DNA of 64,000 nt from Haliotis asinina. Taxonomy: Eukaryota; Mollusca; Gastropoda; Lepetellida; Haliotidae. A program made the position numbers and the translations under genes. Positions 1-11,465 of this stretch are shown piece after piece. The stretch spans positions 15,453,501-15,517,500 of the forward strand of contig NC_090291.1 in the NCBI RefSeq assembly GCF_037392515.1, read 5' to 3'. The stretch's first letter is position 1, and each line of letters opens with the position of its first letter. The notes beneath the pieces were generated by a model, which was not told the origin of the DNA, did no database searches, and saw only the letters and a list, made by a program, of their open reading frames with translations.

Positions 1-1393
1 TTTGGAACTCTGATTGGGACTGGTGAACAAGCTTTACAGTACCTCACCCATACAGCATATAATACAAAATATAAATGAAGCATGTGTCGTCATCCATATG
101 AACTATCATATAATAACATATGCATGCATATCATTACATAAAATGCAACTATCATATAAGTAAACATGAAAAATAGAGTTATGGTTTGTTGTGTCTGACT
201 AGCTCTTTGTAGAAACACAGAACATTTGTGAGTAGGTTTTTGACAAGTTAATTAGTTTCCTGCTAAAAAATTAAAAATCAAGCTTTGTGTTTTATGATAA
301 AATCGTGGACGGATTCAACTATTTTCTGGTTTTCACAGTGAATAAGTTCTTTTCCGTTCGCCGAAGTCATCATAGACCACAGTGAGAAAAGGTCGATCTT
401 CAAGCAGTAAGGAAGACCATGATAGCGTATGGAGTACGTGTGTAGTGGTCATCTCCTCCGTTACCCCCTCCCCCGAATCCACACCCCACTAGGGCGTGTA
501 GGACTTGTCTCGGTGGATAAAAAGGGACTCCTATAGCCCCATATATCCCTAATCAGAATGCTATAATTTGTCGTGTTTGTGTATCCGGTTTTGTGTATTC
601 TGTAATATTGTATAGTACTGGTGAAGTGTTAATCAAAGCAATATTTCACTTGCTAAACGAACCACGTTCTTTGAGAATCAAAATATGTTTTAAGCACATT
701 TCCAAAATTGAAATGCAGCATGCACACAATAACGTAATTGGAAGGAATATCGTGCCGGACAAGGTTTTCCAGAGCACATGCACATAAATGTCAATGTCTT
801 TCAAACACTAATATGTGCAGGTCTTGCATAAGGACAAAGCAGGTATGCTTCACAAAGTTCTTGCAAAGGAGGTTTATACACAACACCAAAACCAACTGGT
901 CAGCTCGACGCCTTGTAAAACAATCAATTCGAGATTTCCTTTGAATGTGAGATATTTGGCTGCGCGTCTTGCGCAATCAGTCTTTTTCATCCATATACAC
1001 TCACGAACACCTGTTCATTTCAAAGCTGGTGTCCCCTAATGACCTAATGTGATCCATGGATGAATTTTGTATATGACAAGTAAAATACACTTGAAAGCGG
1101 CAGCTGTTTTACTCCAATAAACAAACCAGCGGACGAGACATGACTTTCGGTGCAAATTGTCGTAGGCGCTTTGCGGAAATTACGTAAGTGAACGCGGAAG
1201 AAACAGAAAGCGTCATCGTTCCGCTCTGTTTCCATTGTCTTTGCGAGTTATGCTGAGATACTCAACAAACTGAGATAAAAGTCAAAATGATGAAAAAGTG
1301 GAAATCAATGTGTGGATTAGAACTTGAAAATCACTCATGAAGTCTTTGACAAAGTAATATCTGTTCAGGTCATGATCATTTGGAAAAAAACAC
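1..1393. other. No gene recognised
   Basis: Only short open frames without splice, composition or homology support. A TATA-like ggataaaaag lies near 518, followed by small open frames between 593 and 1039. I cannot link these to any family. Confidence 0.3.
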
Positions 1394-1470
1394 GAAAGTT
1401 CTATGGATATACAACTTCTTATAAGGTAAGCAGCATTTCGGCGTAGCTGTTAAACTCGTTATCAAGAAAG
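1394..1470 (+). repeat. Dispersed repeat, copy 1
   Basis: Shares the ordered blocks 'agttctatggata', 'caacttctt', 'tttcggcgtag' and 'cgttatcaag' with 48314-48396 on the same strand. Two diverged copies of one dispersed repeat; class unknown. Confidence 0.6.
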
Positions 1471-3000
1471 GGATATCTTACAGGTAGTCCTGTAAGTTAA
1501 ACCTTTGTTTTAGGTCGAGGTCAAAATCGTTTGGTGTAGTGACAACGGTGTTGTTTTATGGGATTAGACACGGATTTTCTGTAAAAAAAAGTAAAATGTG
1601 TGTCCTCAGGAAACGAAATAAGACACGTGTACCAGAATGTAAGTGAATCGATGTTAGCGAGTTCAATCAGTGACAATCAGTTAATAAAATGGCTTTCAGT
1701 TCACTCCTTCCATTAGTAATGAGTTATTTAGTTTCTTGATAAAATTGCTTGCAAGGTGAATGTTGAAAATGACAGTTTACAGGATCATTTTAACAACTTC
1801 AGTTATGGCAAATGCGCTGCTATGCTATGTCCTACTTATTTTACGGTAAGATACCTTTGTGTAAACAGCTATATGTTCATTTTGAGAACTGGTAAAAAGG
1901 GAGAATGTATCTCGTGAAAATGAATTTTGAAAGACTGCAGATCAACAACATAATTTCTAAAATACTTAGAGTCCACAATCACGAAAGCCAAAGTAAATCT
2001 TTTCGAGTGTACCAAAAATAGTGAAAATTTATTTAAAAAATAGAAAAGTAAACGCAAAGTCAATCTTGATTACATTACGTATTCCTCATATCCCGATATA
2101 ATGATTACACATTAATAGTATGGATACGGTAATCTATAGTTTAAACTAATCTCCTCAAGTAATCGGGACTGGATTGTCAAGCATAAACATACATATCAAT
2201 GCCGCTCCATACCAATAATATAATTACATAACATACATGATAACAACACTTCATGTTCCGCTCGTCAAACGTCAGAATAAATTTACAGTTATCAAAGCAG
2301 ACTAACAGGCCCACTAGCAGTAAAAAACAAAACAAAACAAAACAAAAACAAATAAATTAATAAATCCAAATGAATAGATGGAATACTAAAAACCACCAAA
2401 ATATGCACGCCCCCTTTAAAAGGGCAGAGTGCAAAAGTGGCAAACAGGTAAAATATGCCAAGATTCAAACTCAAAACTATACAATCGTATTTTACTCGAT
2501 AAATCAGAATGGTCTCAATGTCATAATGTGGGTAGTTACAGAATCGAAGCAAAATATTGTACACATATGTATCATGAAATAATAATTTATCAACTGAATA
2601 ATACACAAAAAATACTCTTATGATATGTATAACATCACATTTGAGTAAAAAAAATGCATGCGTTGAGCTTGTTAGATGTTTTAAAGATTAATGGAATAGG
2701 TAGAAAAGGACACCCCTACTTGGGAACTTGGGAGCAGAGAGACGCCACGGTTCAGTGGTTACAGCTATAGGGCCTTCTGTGCTCTCTGCTCAATATATTA
2801 AGGGTGGTGATGTAGATGAAGGTTACGCAGGAAAAGTAGGTGATGTGGGTATACAACGTCAACAGGCAGCTGTGCAGTCAACCAGACAGTTTGTTGTTTT
2901 AACCTGTCTGACAATTGTTACGCCTGACCAGGGAGACAATAACAAGCTGATGTTAACACATGTGATCTAACGATAGTTTTGCGTTCTTTAGCATGTTTTT
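1471..3000. other. No gene recognised
   Basis: AT-rich sequence. The open frame at 2728-2970 has no splice sites or recognisable family and is not called. Confidence 0.3.
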
Positions 3001-3135
3001 ATTCTTTCATTCATTCACATATGTACTTCTTTCTTTTATTATATCTTTCTCATTAATTCACATATGTATTTCTTTCTTTTATCATTTCTTTCATTCATTC
3101 ACATATACTTCTTGTTATTCATTCTTTCATTCATT
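3001..3135. repeat. Simple/tandem repeat (CATT- and CTTT-rich)
   Basis: About three diverged copies of a block containing 'cattcattcacatatgt' followed by 'ttctttcttttat', ending in (CATT)n. The (CATT)n end abuts the dispersed repeat at 3136 and may be that element's tail. Confidence 0.6.
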
Positions 3136-3310
3136 CATTGTAAGATTTCGACTGATACAGTAAACTGGCTGAAGTACTGTTAAACGCAGCCTAAGTTGCG
3201 ATGGAGACGAATCAGGTCACTGTGCATTGGAGCATGAGGAGGCGCATACTAATTAGTACAAATGGTAAAGAAAACAAGCGAGTGACCTACCCCTGTTGTA
3301 GATAATGTCT
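3136..3310 (-). repeat. Dispersed repeat, inverted copy of 12645-12830
   Basis: The reverse complement of this stretch matches 12645-12830: shared blocks include 'acagtacttcagccagttta', 'accatttgtactaatta' and 'ctctacaacaggg'/'ctacaacagggg'. The copy at 12645 runs into AATG repeats, and here the mirror-image CATT repeats precede it. That suggests a retroposon with an (AATG)n 3' tail. Confidence 0.6.
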
Positions 3311-3713
3311 GGTCTGACAAATAGGAGAATACCCCATAAAACCTCGGACGAAGAAAAGCCGGGACTGGCAAACGGGAATTACTACAAATGGAGACCACAC
3401 TATTAAAACGAAACATGCTAAACTGGGTAGGTACACTTAAAACTACTAGGTAGGTACATTTGGCGAATGTCAGTGGAATTGACAAGACATATTCAATACA
3501 GTTTAAAGATCTCACAACACCGTTTATTAATGTGTCCCAGCATAGTCACTGGAGTTTGGTCACTCTTGATTAGGGCTTTCACAAATAACTTTAACTTCAT
3601 AGATATAGGTTGAATTTTGTTATATTTATAGAATACCTAAATTCAAAAGAATCTCAAGGCTTAGCATTCTAAGTGTACTGTATATGTTGCTGGAAGTAAA
3701 GCTCTGTGTTCGG

Positions 3714-3975
3714 GACCCGTGAAGATCTGGAGTAGAGGAGGGCTTCAACAACCCATGCTTGCCATAAAAGGCGACTATGCGTGTCGTAAGAGGTGACTAA
3801 CGGGATGGGGTGGTCAGGCTCGCTGACTTTTGCTGACACATGTCATCAGTTCCCAATTGTGCAGGTAGATGCTCATGCTGTTGATCACTGGATTGTCTGA
3901 TCCAAACTCGATTATCTAGAAACCGCCGCCATATTCCTGGGATATTACTGAGTGCGACATAAAACTAAACTCACG
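3714..3975 (+). mobile_element. SINE-like family A, full-length copy
   Basis: Starts 'gacccgtgaag', then 'aacccatgcttgccataaaa', 'gtgactaacgggat', 'ttgatcactggattgtctg' and 'ccgccgccat', and ends 'acataaaactaaactcac'. The same order of blocks recurs in about 20 places in the window, on both strands, which defines the family. Confidence 0.85.
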
Positions 3976-4059
3976 AAATTAAACTGAATTGTCATTAGAA
4001 TTTCATCTATTTTAAAACCACATGTTTGCAAAATAAAGAAAACGAGCAAACGAAAATAT

Positions 4060-5380
4060 TTTCGTCCACGAGGGAGATTAGTCGAATTAAGACCGGAATG
4101 ATTTCATTTTTGTGGTCATGATACTTATAAACACACTTTCATTTATAAATTTACAACCCCCAAGACAATAAAAAAAATTATGAAAATTTAAGTGGAAGTC
4201 CAGATTCTTGTACTTGTTACAAATTAGCAGAATTAAGTCAAAATGAGTTGAATTTTGTGCCATGATACTTACAAATATATCCTCATTCATTTACAACCTC
4301 CAAAACACAGGAAACGATGTATTTTGAGTAAAAGTAATTATTCTGGCATATTTTTAAAAATCTTCCTGAACTCGCAAAAGTAAGTCAAAATCAGTTGAAT
4401 TTTGTGTCATGATACTCATAATGGCACTTTCATTCATTTACATCCTCCAAAACATTAGAAAAGATGTATTTGGAGTGAAAAGGAAATATTTTCGCATATG
4501 GGCCCAATGTTTTTTGAAAATCGGTCTCAATTAGCAGAATTAAGTCATAATGAGTTGGAGTTTGTGCCATGATACTTACAAATATATCCTAATTCATTTA
4601 CAACCTCCAAACCACAGGAAAAGATGTATTTTGAGTGAAGGCAAATATTCTCGCCCATGGGCCAAACTGTCTTTCTCCCATGGGCGAGAGTTTTCAAAAT
4701 TGCTCTCATTTAGAGGAATTAAGTCAAAATGAGTAGAAATTTCTGTCATGATACTCATAAATGTACTTTCATTCATTTACATCCTCCAAATATTGGAAAA
4801 GATGTGTTTGGGGTAAAAGGAAATATTTGTGTTAAATAGCTCTAAATTAACGGAATTAATTCAAAATGAGTTGAATTTTGTGACATGATACTTATGAACA
4901 TACTTTCATCCATTCACAACCTCCAAAACATGGGAAAAGGTGTATTTTGAGTAAAAGTAAATATTCTCACCCATGGGCCAAATGGTTTTCGCCCATGGGC
5001 GAGACTTTTTGAAAAATCACTCTTAATTAGCCGAATTAAGTCAAACTAAGCTTAATTTCGTGTCAAGACAATAATAAATGCACGTTCATTTATTGAGAAA
5101 CTGCAAAGCCTGGAAAAAAACATGTAGTTTCAATGAAATAAATTATTCTCGTCCATGGGCCAATATGTTTTTCACCCATGGGCGAGATTTTTTAAAATCG
5201 CTGTCAGTTAGCAGAGTCAAGTCACAACAAGCTGAAATTTGTGTCATGATACTTATTAACATTTTTTCATTCATTTACAACCTCCAAAACATTTATTCTG
5301 GATGAAATTAAACACTTTCGCCCATTGGCCACTGTTCGCCCATGGGCGTGCCCATGGGCGAGCGAGTTTAAATTTTGAGT
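4060..5380. repeat. Satellite-like array, ~180-bp unit, about 8 diverged copies
   Basis: The phrase 'gaattaagtcaaaatgagtt' or a variant recurs near 4085, 4225, 4380, 4535, 4718, 4855, 5036 and 5218. It is followed each time by 'catgatactta', 'ttcatttacaacctcc' and 'aaaagatgtatt'. Spacing is 137 to 182 bp. From the fourth copy on, most units hold two facing copies of the palindrome cgcccatgggcg, which can pair as a hairpin. The unit has no long conserved reading frame. It could be the tandem core of a Helitron-like or MITE-type element, as in some bivalves, but I see no Helitron ends. Confidence 0.8.
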
Positions 5381-5657
5381 TTTCGAAAAAAATTTTTTTC
5401 ATTTTTTCATCCTTAGCACATATACATAACAGCTGCCTGTTTAATTTTGCGAAATCCCTTGTGAGAGAGTGGCCACAGTGCTGAGAGTTTCTGGACTTTT
5501 GTGAGTCCAGAATTAAATTGTGACGTGTTTTTGTAGATAGGGGTAGATTTAACACTTCAATGTTCATGTACATGTATACATTATGTATTTCCTGTACGAC
5601 TTGAACAATTGGTCGGACCAGTGCGCCGGTCCTGCGCACATCGCTCCTGTCAATACC
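5381..5657. other. 5' flank of the 5658 exon
   Basis: No TATA box at a convincing distance. Short direct and inverted pieces such as 'gagtttctggacttttgtgagtcc' are present. This is the only candidate promoter space for the exon that follows. Confidence 0.25.
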
Positions 5658-5790
5658 ATGATGAACGAGACTGCGTGTAACGTCAAACGACAAATGTTAT
5701 TCTTATTCTGCCTACTACTGTTGTTTTTCTTTGCCCTGGACCCACATGGAATAGCTGGCACCCCAACTGTTTGGTTATTTGAAAGGACAG
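5658..5790 (+). CDS. Candidate first coding exon, type II membrane anchor
   Basis: Two tandem ATG codons (5658, 5661) after 'caatacc' open a frame of 44 codons plus one base. A short N-terminal tail with positive charges (K10, R11) is followed by a hydrophobic stretch of about 17 residues rich in L and F (residues 13-29), then a lumenal-type stem: the layout of a type II signal anchor. The frame runs into a good donor, GGACAG|GTGAAG, with a second donor GAAG|GTACGT six bases on in the same phase. Ending after one base of a codon is shared with the exon at 13643-13766. I could not find the next exon, so the product is unknown. A relative of the METTL24-like genes downstream is inferred only from layout, strand and phase. 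Confidence 0.45.
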
Positions 5791-5796
5791 GTGAAG

Positions 5797-6387
5797 GTAC
5801 GTGACTTATGACACTGATTCTGTACTGGTTCGCTATGGTGACGTCACAACCAGCTCAGCTGTCAGTGGAACAAGGCAACTGCCATCCAGACTTATACTTC
5901 CCATCAAAAGTTTCGACTCACTTGAGTAAGAATTACCACTTACTTCAGGCCACTGTTCTGTACTCATTTTTCCTAAGGTATTCCATACCGCTTAAAGGCA
6001 CTGTTTACACATGAAGTGATGTATTGTAGAACAGATTCGTAACTCCGAAGAGATTACTGTCACGAGTTCAATAAAATATACAAATCAGTATGAATTCCCG
6101 AATTCTAAAGAAAAATCTAAACCCAACACAGCTGTTGACATGCACCATATTTTTAGCAATTTCATGCATGATCCCCGAGCAGATCATCTGTTGGTTCCCC
6201 TGAGTTATATAGGACTGTGACTGGTGATTCGATTATTTAGATTGTGTTTTCGTCGAGTAATCGTGCTGTGTTTGTATGTCTCAGTTGAGTGTTATGTGAG
6301 CCTCCAGACCTTACATTGCGGAGTAAATGTCAGTGTACATGTAACAAAACCAGCTTACGACATTTTCTAATTCTCTTTCGTACCTTC
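5797..6387. other. No gene recognised (intron or intergenic)
   Basis: No repeat family or conserved frame seen. If the 5658 exon is real this is intron. Confidence 0.25.
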
Positions 6388-6600
6388 AGACTTCTGATTA
6401 TATGAGTATGATGACTTGTGCACATCCACTTTTAAACGAAGTTATGGAACTGCACAGTGAATCTGCTTGTGGCCAATGCAGCGAGCGTGCCGTATTGACG
6501 TGTGCCATGAGTGTCTGTCAAAGTGACGATTTACGAACTCAGACTGCCATGGCAAATGTCGTACAAGAAAATGTGATTTGCATCGCTGTCGAGGAAGTTT
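6388..6600 (+). CDS. Unidentified possible exon
   Basis: A pyrimidine-rich acceptor (tctctttcgtaccttcag) is followed by about 70 open codons in one frame only. The stretch includes seven or so cysteines and two HxxxxE-like stretches and ends where SINE family C begins. Its acceptor implies phase 0, which does not fit the phase-1 donor at 5790, so it cannot be joined to that exon as read. No family recognised. It may be chance. Confidence 0.2.
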
Positions 6601-6604
6601 TGTA

Positions 6605-7085
6605 TAGTTTAGTTATACAGTTTAGTTTAGTTACATATATTTATATAGCGCCAATATCCAGATCACAAGCAAAAAGGAGCTTTGTTTCCGCCTCGATCAA
6701 TGGTTGTCAGTCTCAAGCGGCTGAGTTATCAAAGTCCCTGGGAATCATACAATTCTGGAGGCTACTGGGCGCACCGAGTTAATGTGGCTTTACCATCTTT
6801 ACGAAGTATCCATTCACAGCTGAGTGGACTGGAACACATAGTGACAGCAGTCCACGTTTGCTGCACGTTGATGTACCAGCAACTAGGTGTTTGCACGTAT
6901 TCATGTGGCCACCATCTACCAACGGATTCGTGGGTTCTTTTAGGTGAACAGGGTTGTGTACTGTACACTAGGGGTTGTGACAACACTGAAAGAGTCTGCA
7001 TTGGCGTTTTTACATCCGGTCACGGTGGACTCGATCCCGGCAACTCGAGCTCGCTAGCATGGTGCCTTAGATAGAGCTCGTCCTA
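6605..7085 (-). mobile_element. tRNA-derived SINE family C, copy 1
   Basis: Shares its whole length with 8785-9297. Common blocks are 'tttatatagcg', 'gcgcaccgag', 'cgtattcatgtggccacca', 'ggattcgtgggttctttta' and 'ggttgtgacaacactgaa'. Read on the minus strand, the head carries a box-B-like gggatcgagtcc. The box A region is worn here and clearer in the 8785 copy. Confidence 0.75.
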
Positions 7086-7309
7086 CGCGCTCACAAGAAG
7101 TCGTGCTTACTGGATAAATATTCCGTTGTTTGGAACGTTTTAACCGCTACATGTAACCAACCACCACCACGCATCCATAAGCGGATCCTGAGGAGAGTGG
7201 GGGTGCAGGGTTCACTTCGACTGGTGAGGATATTAATCTTTTCTCAGTATTTCTGAACACATCCACAATTCAACGATCCAGCGACAGACTCAGTATGATG
7301 TCTTTATTG
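7086..7309. other. No gene recognised
   Basis: Unique-looking spacer between two SINE C copies in opposite orientation. Confidence 0.3.
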
Positions 7310-7640
7310 ATGCAATGCAATCATCTATTAAGCGTCGAATTGCTGGCGAATGTGAGCAAGTGTGTCCCAAGTGTACAGTACCCAACCCTGTGAACTTAAA
7401 AGAACCCACGAATCCGTTGGTGTATGACCAGATGGTGGCCACATAAATACATTACTGTGACTATGTGTCCCAGTTCAACCAGCTGTGAATGGGTACCTCG
7501 TTAGGATGAGACAGCCTCAATAAACTCGGTGCGCCTAGTGGCAGCAAGAGTTGTATACTTCCCAGGGAGTTGAGATTGAAATACGATGTGCTGCTGTGAT
7601 TGGCATCCAGTGATCGAGGGAAAAATACCAGCGTATTGAG
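7310..7640 (+). mobile_element. SINE family C, copy 2, truncated
   Basis: Reverse-complement match to the 6605 and 8785 copies: 'aaaagaacccacgaatccgt', 'gatggtggccacat', 'ctcggtgcgcctag' and 'tccagtgatcgaggg'. The tRNA-like head is missing or unrecognisable. Confidence 0.7.
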
Positions 7641-8784
7641 CATGCACTAGTCCAAAGTTACTCGGTCAAATTAACAGTGATCCGATGTTGAAATATATAT
7701 GGATTTAATTCTGAATGAATCCCAGCTGTGTATACCATACTGTCCCAACCCGGATTTGGTCAAAAACAAGATGGGGGTGTTTGTCAACTTTGTGAATCCC
7801 TTTACTTTGTTACAAGTGAACGGGTATAAGTGAACGAGTGTGGGACCTAGGACGTTCCATTTTCAAAATACTAAACCTAAAATGAGTGTTTTGGCATTTA
7901 TGGGAGTTTTTATATGTGATCGGGTAAATTCAACTGTGAATTTAAATATGTGAAGTTAACTACAGCTGTATGAGGTTTACGTCTGTGCAAATCGGAGCAG
8001 AGATGCGTCGGTTATGTAGCAAATAAATACATGAGGAAAAGAAAGTTAACACTTTTTATTTTATAATTTTGGCAAAGCTGTCTAAGTTAGTAGAAGCATT
8101 TTACTGCTTGACAAGTATTAGATGAGCCACGACCTGACAAATGACCCCAGTTTCCATATATGGGAACGCCCTCCAGAACATTCCATTTGAAACAGAGGGA
8201 AACAGGTTTTTCTAAGTATTGAAAAGTTCAATTTATTGTTGCTAACGTCGTCGGTTCCCAATGAATCCTCGTGCTTCAAATACTCGATAACACCCGGAAT
8301 TGACCAACACACGATGTTTATCTCCTAAATGCCAACATAGAGTGGACCCAAAAGGAACCATTTATCCAGAGAAAATTTGCAGTGAATTTAAGATTTTAAT
8401 ATTCTCGTGTAGCCACAGAGCGAAGTATTTGTCAGCAAAACAGAAACTAATGACCCCCAATGAAAATACTAACTGTGAGCGTTTAACAGAACAAGGACGG
8501 TAATATACAACTTTTGTCTTATTAATATTAACCACGATCCGACAGCATGAACTCCATCCAGCGACATAAATTATAATCATTGTTTATCTTGTGTCTGTAT
8601 TTTCCTGGTAGGCTTTATCCCTGATTCACGAACTGGTCACTGAGTTTTGAGTAGAGAACAAGTCAACCAGAACGCACAAGTGTGTAAAAATACACAATGC
8701 AGAGGTAAAGAAAGGTTAATTCTACGTGACGTTCCCACATACCACAGAGGGATACTCCCTGATACTACTTACCTAAAGTCAGCT
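7641..8784. other. No gene recognised
   Basis: Contains short open frames on both strands near 8118-8580 with no splice or family support. Confidence 0.3.
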
Positions 8785-9297
8785 GTTATAACAGGTTATT
8801 TATATAGCGTACATATCCATGCATCTACTGCTTGCTCAAAGATACGTATGGTTCCCTCGATCATTGGATATCAGTTTCAACGTCACATCGTATTATCAAT
8901 CTCAACTCCCTCGGGAGTATACAACTCTTGCTGCCACTAGGCGCACCGAGGTTTCTTGTGGCACTCTCATCCTAAAGAGGTACCCAATTCACAGCTGGTT
9001 GGACTGGGCAGTACTTGGTCAAGTTTACAACACGTTGCTGTACCCGCAACTAGGTGTATGCACGTATTCATGTGGCCACCATCTGGTCATATACCAACGG
9101 ATTCGTGGGTTCTTTTAAGTTCACAGAGTTGTTTACTGTACACTAGGAGTTGTGACAACACTGAACGAGTCTGCACACAAAGTTGACTCCAAGGTTTTTA
9201 CACCCGGTCACAGGTGGACTCGATCCCGTCACCTCAGTCTCGCTGGATGACTAGCCTGACGCTTTAACCAGCTCGAGCAACCATCGCCCAGCTGTAC
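8785..9297 (-). mobile_element. tRNA-derived SINE family C, best copy (~510 bp)
   Basis: On the minus strand the element begins with a tRNA-like pol III promoter. A box A 'ttgctcgagctgg' sits near 9282-9294, followed about 40 bp on by a box B 'gggatcgagtcc' near 9215-9226. The body then runs to 'tatataaataacc' at the low-coordinate end. Sequence order is the same as at 6605-7085. The head shows tRNA ancestry, but cloverleaf pairing is lost. Confidence 0.75.
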
Positions 9298-9829
9298 ATG
9301 TCACTTACTGAAAACCATGCCTGTTTAATATGCGCATGGAAGTACAGCAAGAGGAATTATCAACTGAGGTAGAAAAACAAACAACAATCAAGACATTAAC
9401 CGACAACATGCTGAATGATTAATTAATCTTGAGAAACGGATTTGTCAAAGGGTAGTATTTATGTAGTATCTAAACTGAACACACCCTGTTGTATAGTACC
9501 TGTTTTAAAACAACGCCCTTCCTTCAAAGGATTAACCGTCAATACGTTCACTGATTGGCTAACTGCATTATCTTTTTTTAAAGATCACGTGTAACTAAAA
9601 ATCAAACATAATTAAAAAAAACAGTTATAACTTATTCATGGCATATATAATATACATTGCTGATTGTGAAATAAAACAAACAAAATTATAAGGGTGTCAT
9701 TCGCAAATCAAAAGTGCAATATTTTGTACTTGAGTTTACTTCCCAGCAAAACTGTTAGGGTGAAATTAGTGAATCTTTTGAACTTCGATTAAAAATTTAT
9801 AAGAGTCTCAACGGTGGAGTGTAACGAAA
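9298..9829. other. No gene recognised
   Basis: AT-rich. Probably flank or worn upstream part of the LINE that follows. Confidence 0.3.
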
Positions 9830-10860
9830 AGCACTGGGACTAAGTTTACTTAGACTAAAGTTTAATTATACTGATAAGGAAATTGTATATCGGCGAGTAG
9901 AGCCTTGGTGTCAAAATTAGCAAATTCAAAGGATTTGGTGGAATGCCATATGAGGTATATAATTCTCTCTATGAGAATCTGGTGCAACCGATTTTATCTT
10001 ATGGTTCCATTATCCTCTGAAATCCGGAATTCAACCACAGGTCCTCGCGTCATTGCGAGGATTAAAGATTTTTTTGTTGAAAATATAAAATTTTTAGATG
10101 ACCCCCCAAACTTGAAACGCTTCACAGTGAAAAAGATCGGGGTCATCTCAATTTTTTTATATCTTAAACAAAAATCTAAACTTCGCACTGACACGAGCGC
10201 TTGTGAATTCAGTTGCATGAATGCTGATCAAACAGGGCGTGGCGTTTTCTTCTTGGCGTTAGCGAACAAACCCCACAGCTGACAGTTCGTGGAGAAATGG
10301 GGTGGTTATCAGAGGTTACCAAACAAAAAATAGAAATCTTTCGATTTTAAAGAAAATTAAACTCTATGTCTAGTTCTAGGATTGTAACGAAAAGCGGAAA
10401 CTTGTCAATTTTCAGAAATCGTGGGAAAATGCCATTCTCGAAAGTTTTATCTCGTTACAGTATCCATCATTGGATTTATTTAATTATTCATTAAATGGCT
10501 TTCGCCTAACTGAAAGTAAACTGGCTACACAGGTCATATTAATGGAAATCAACTGAGAACACGTAGGCTTTTATATAGACAGGTTTATATACATCGTTTT
10601 AAGCCCGCGCCGTTTCAGATCGGCGGCACAGTAGTACTCTGTCCAAATTACGTTGAAGGTCCCTCCCTTTGGAGGGAGCTATTAGCGTCCTCAGACCCCG
10701 CTCCATCTGGGTGCATGAAAGTTTTGTCAGAGCCATCGCGTTGAAGATGAGATACACTTCTTGACTGGGTGTGAATTTTATTTCGATTTACGCTACGAAT
10801 TGCTTCAGTTGGCTTCCCTAACTGATACCAAGGCCTGCAGCAAAATTTCCAAAGAACACT
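9830..10860 (+). mobile_element. LINE (non-LTR retrotransposon), 3' part, decayed
   Basis: Broken frames in order match the C-terminal half of a LINE reverse-transcriptase ORF. The motif YNSLYENLVQPILSYGS lies near 9955-10010, RFLLGV..QTP..TVRGEMGWL near 10235-10310, and VEDEIHFLTGCEFYFDLRYE near 10742-10800. The first two align with the LINE at 39195-39565 on the other strand. The third is the EDExHFLxxC block typical near LINE C-termini. Stops and frameshifts throughout show it is dead. A block of about 170 bp at 10040-10215 interrupts it. Confidence 0.75.
10040..10215 (+). repeat. Dispersed repeat inserted in the LINE
   Basis: Begins 'cctcgcgtcattgcgag' + 'attaaagatttt' and contains 'gatgaccc' and 'ttgaaacgct.cacagt'. 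The same blocks in the same order occur at 24497-24610. LINE homology resumes on its right side, so it looks like an insertion. Confidence 0.6.
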
Positions 10861-10884
10861 GTATTACATGTAGTTTCATGCATG

Positions 10885-11432
10885 TTTTACATTGTCAACA
10901 AACACCGAGGAGAAACGTTTACTGTAACATATATACCGTCAGTGATGGATAATTACAGTGTAGATGGTTATTTAATGAAGCTACATGGCAATAATTGAAG
11001 CGCACGTAAAATCAATTTAACGACAGTAATTTAAGTAGATAATCTAACCCCGCCACCGGTGACCCTGTGGTAGAGAGTCTAGCTACGAGGCTGAAGTTTG
11101 TAGTTCCATTCCCGCTAGGAAGAACAACTGTACTTTGGACTTAATCTAGGACGATATTTTCAGTTGATTTCAAACACTCATGTATCATTTGAATGTTGAT
11201 GTTCATATAACGTTAGGAAAGGTAAAACCCGGAAAGCGGTCTTACTAACGAAAAGTAAAACCTGGGAAGGGGTCTTTCTAGCGAAAAGTAAAACTTGTCC
11301 ATCCAAAACAAAAACCTCAAATGCGGTTATTCTGGGAAAACAAGAGATGACCTAATATATAGTGAGAAGCACGCGTCAGGTTTATGTGTATAGGAGAAAA
11401 CACGCCTCCGAGGTTTTGGTAGACCATGTAAA
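10885..11432 (+). mobile_element. Non-autonomous TIR element, copy 1 (~550 bp)
   Basis: The left end 'ttttacattgtc' + 'accgaggagaaacg' is answered at the right end by an inverted 'tttctcc...cctccgaggttttggtagac', giving imperfect terminal inverted repeats of about 50 bp. The interior holds a minisatellite built on 'cgaaaagtaaaacctgggaa' (about 2.5 units, 11220-11300). The whole interior recurs in the next element at 11466-12055. No transposase is present. The right TIR and the left TIR of the next copy form a long hairpin across 11380-11518. Confidence 0.65.
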
Positions 11433-11465
11433 GCCAGAGGGGGAGGGACTTCCAGACCCCCATGG

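Noticed and set aside
4060-5380. Helitron with tandem core
   Set aside because: Satellite units fit the idea, but no TC...CTRR ends or terminal hairpin were found.
6682-7074. 130-codon open frame as a gene
   Set aside because: Lies wholly inside SINE family C, and the homologous frame is not kept in the other copies.
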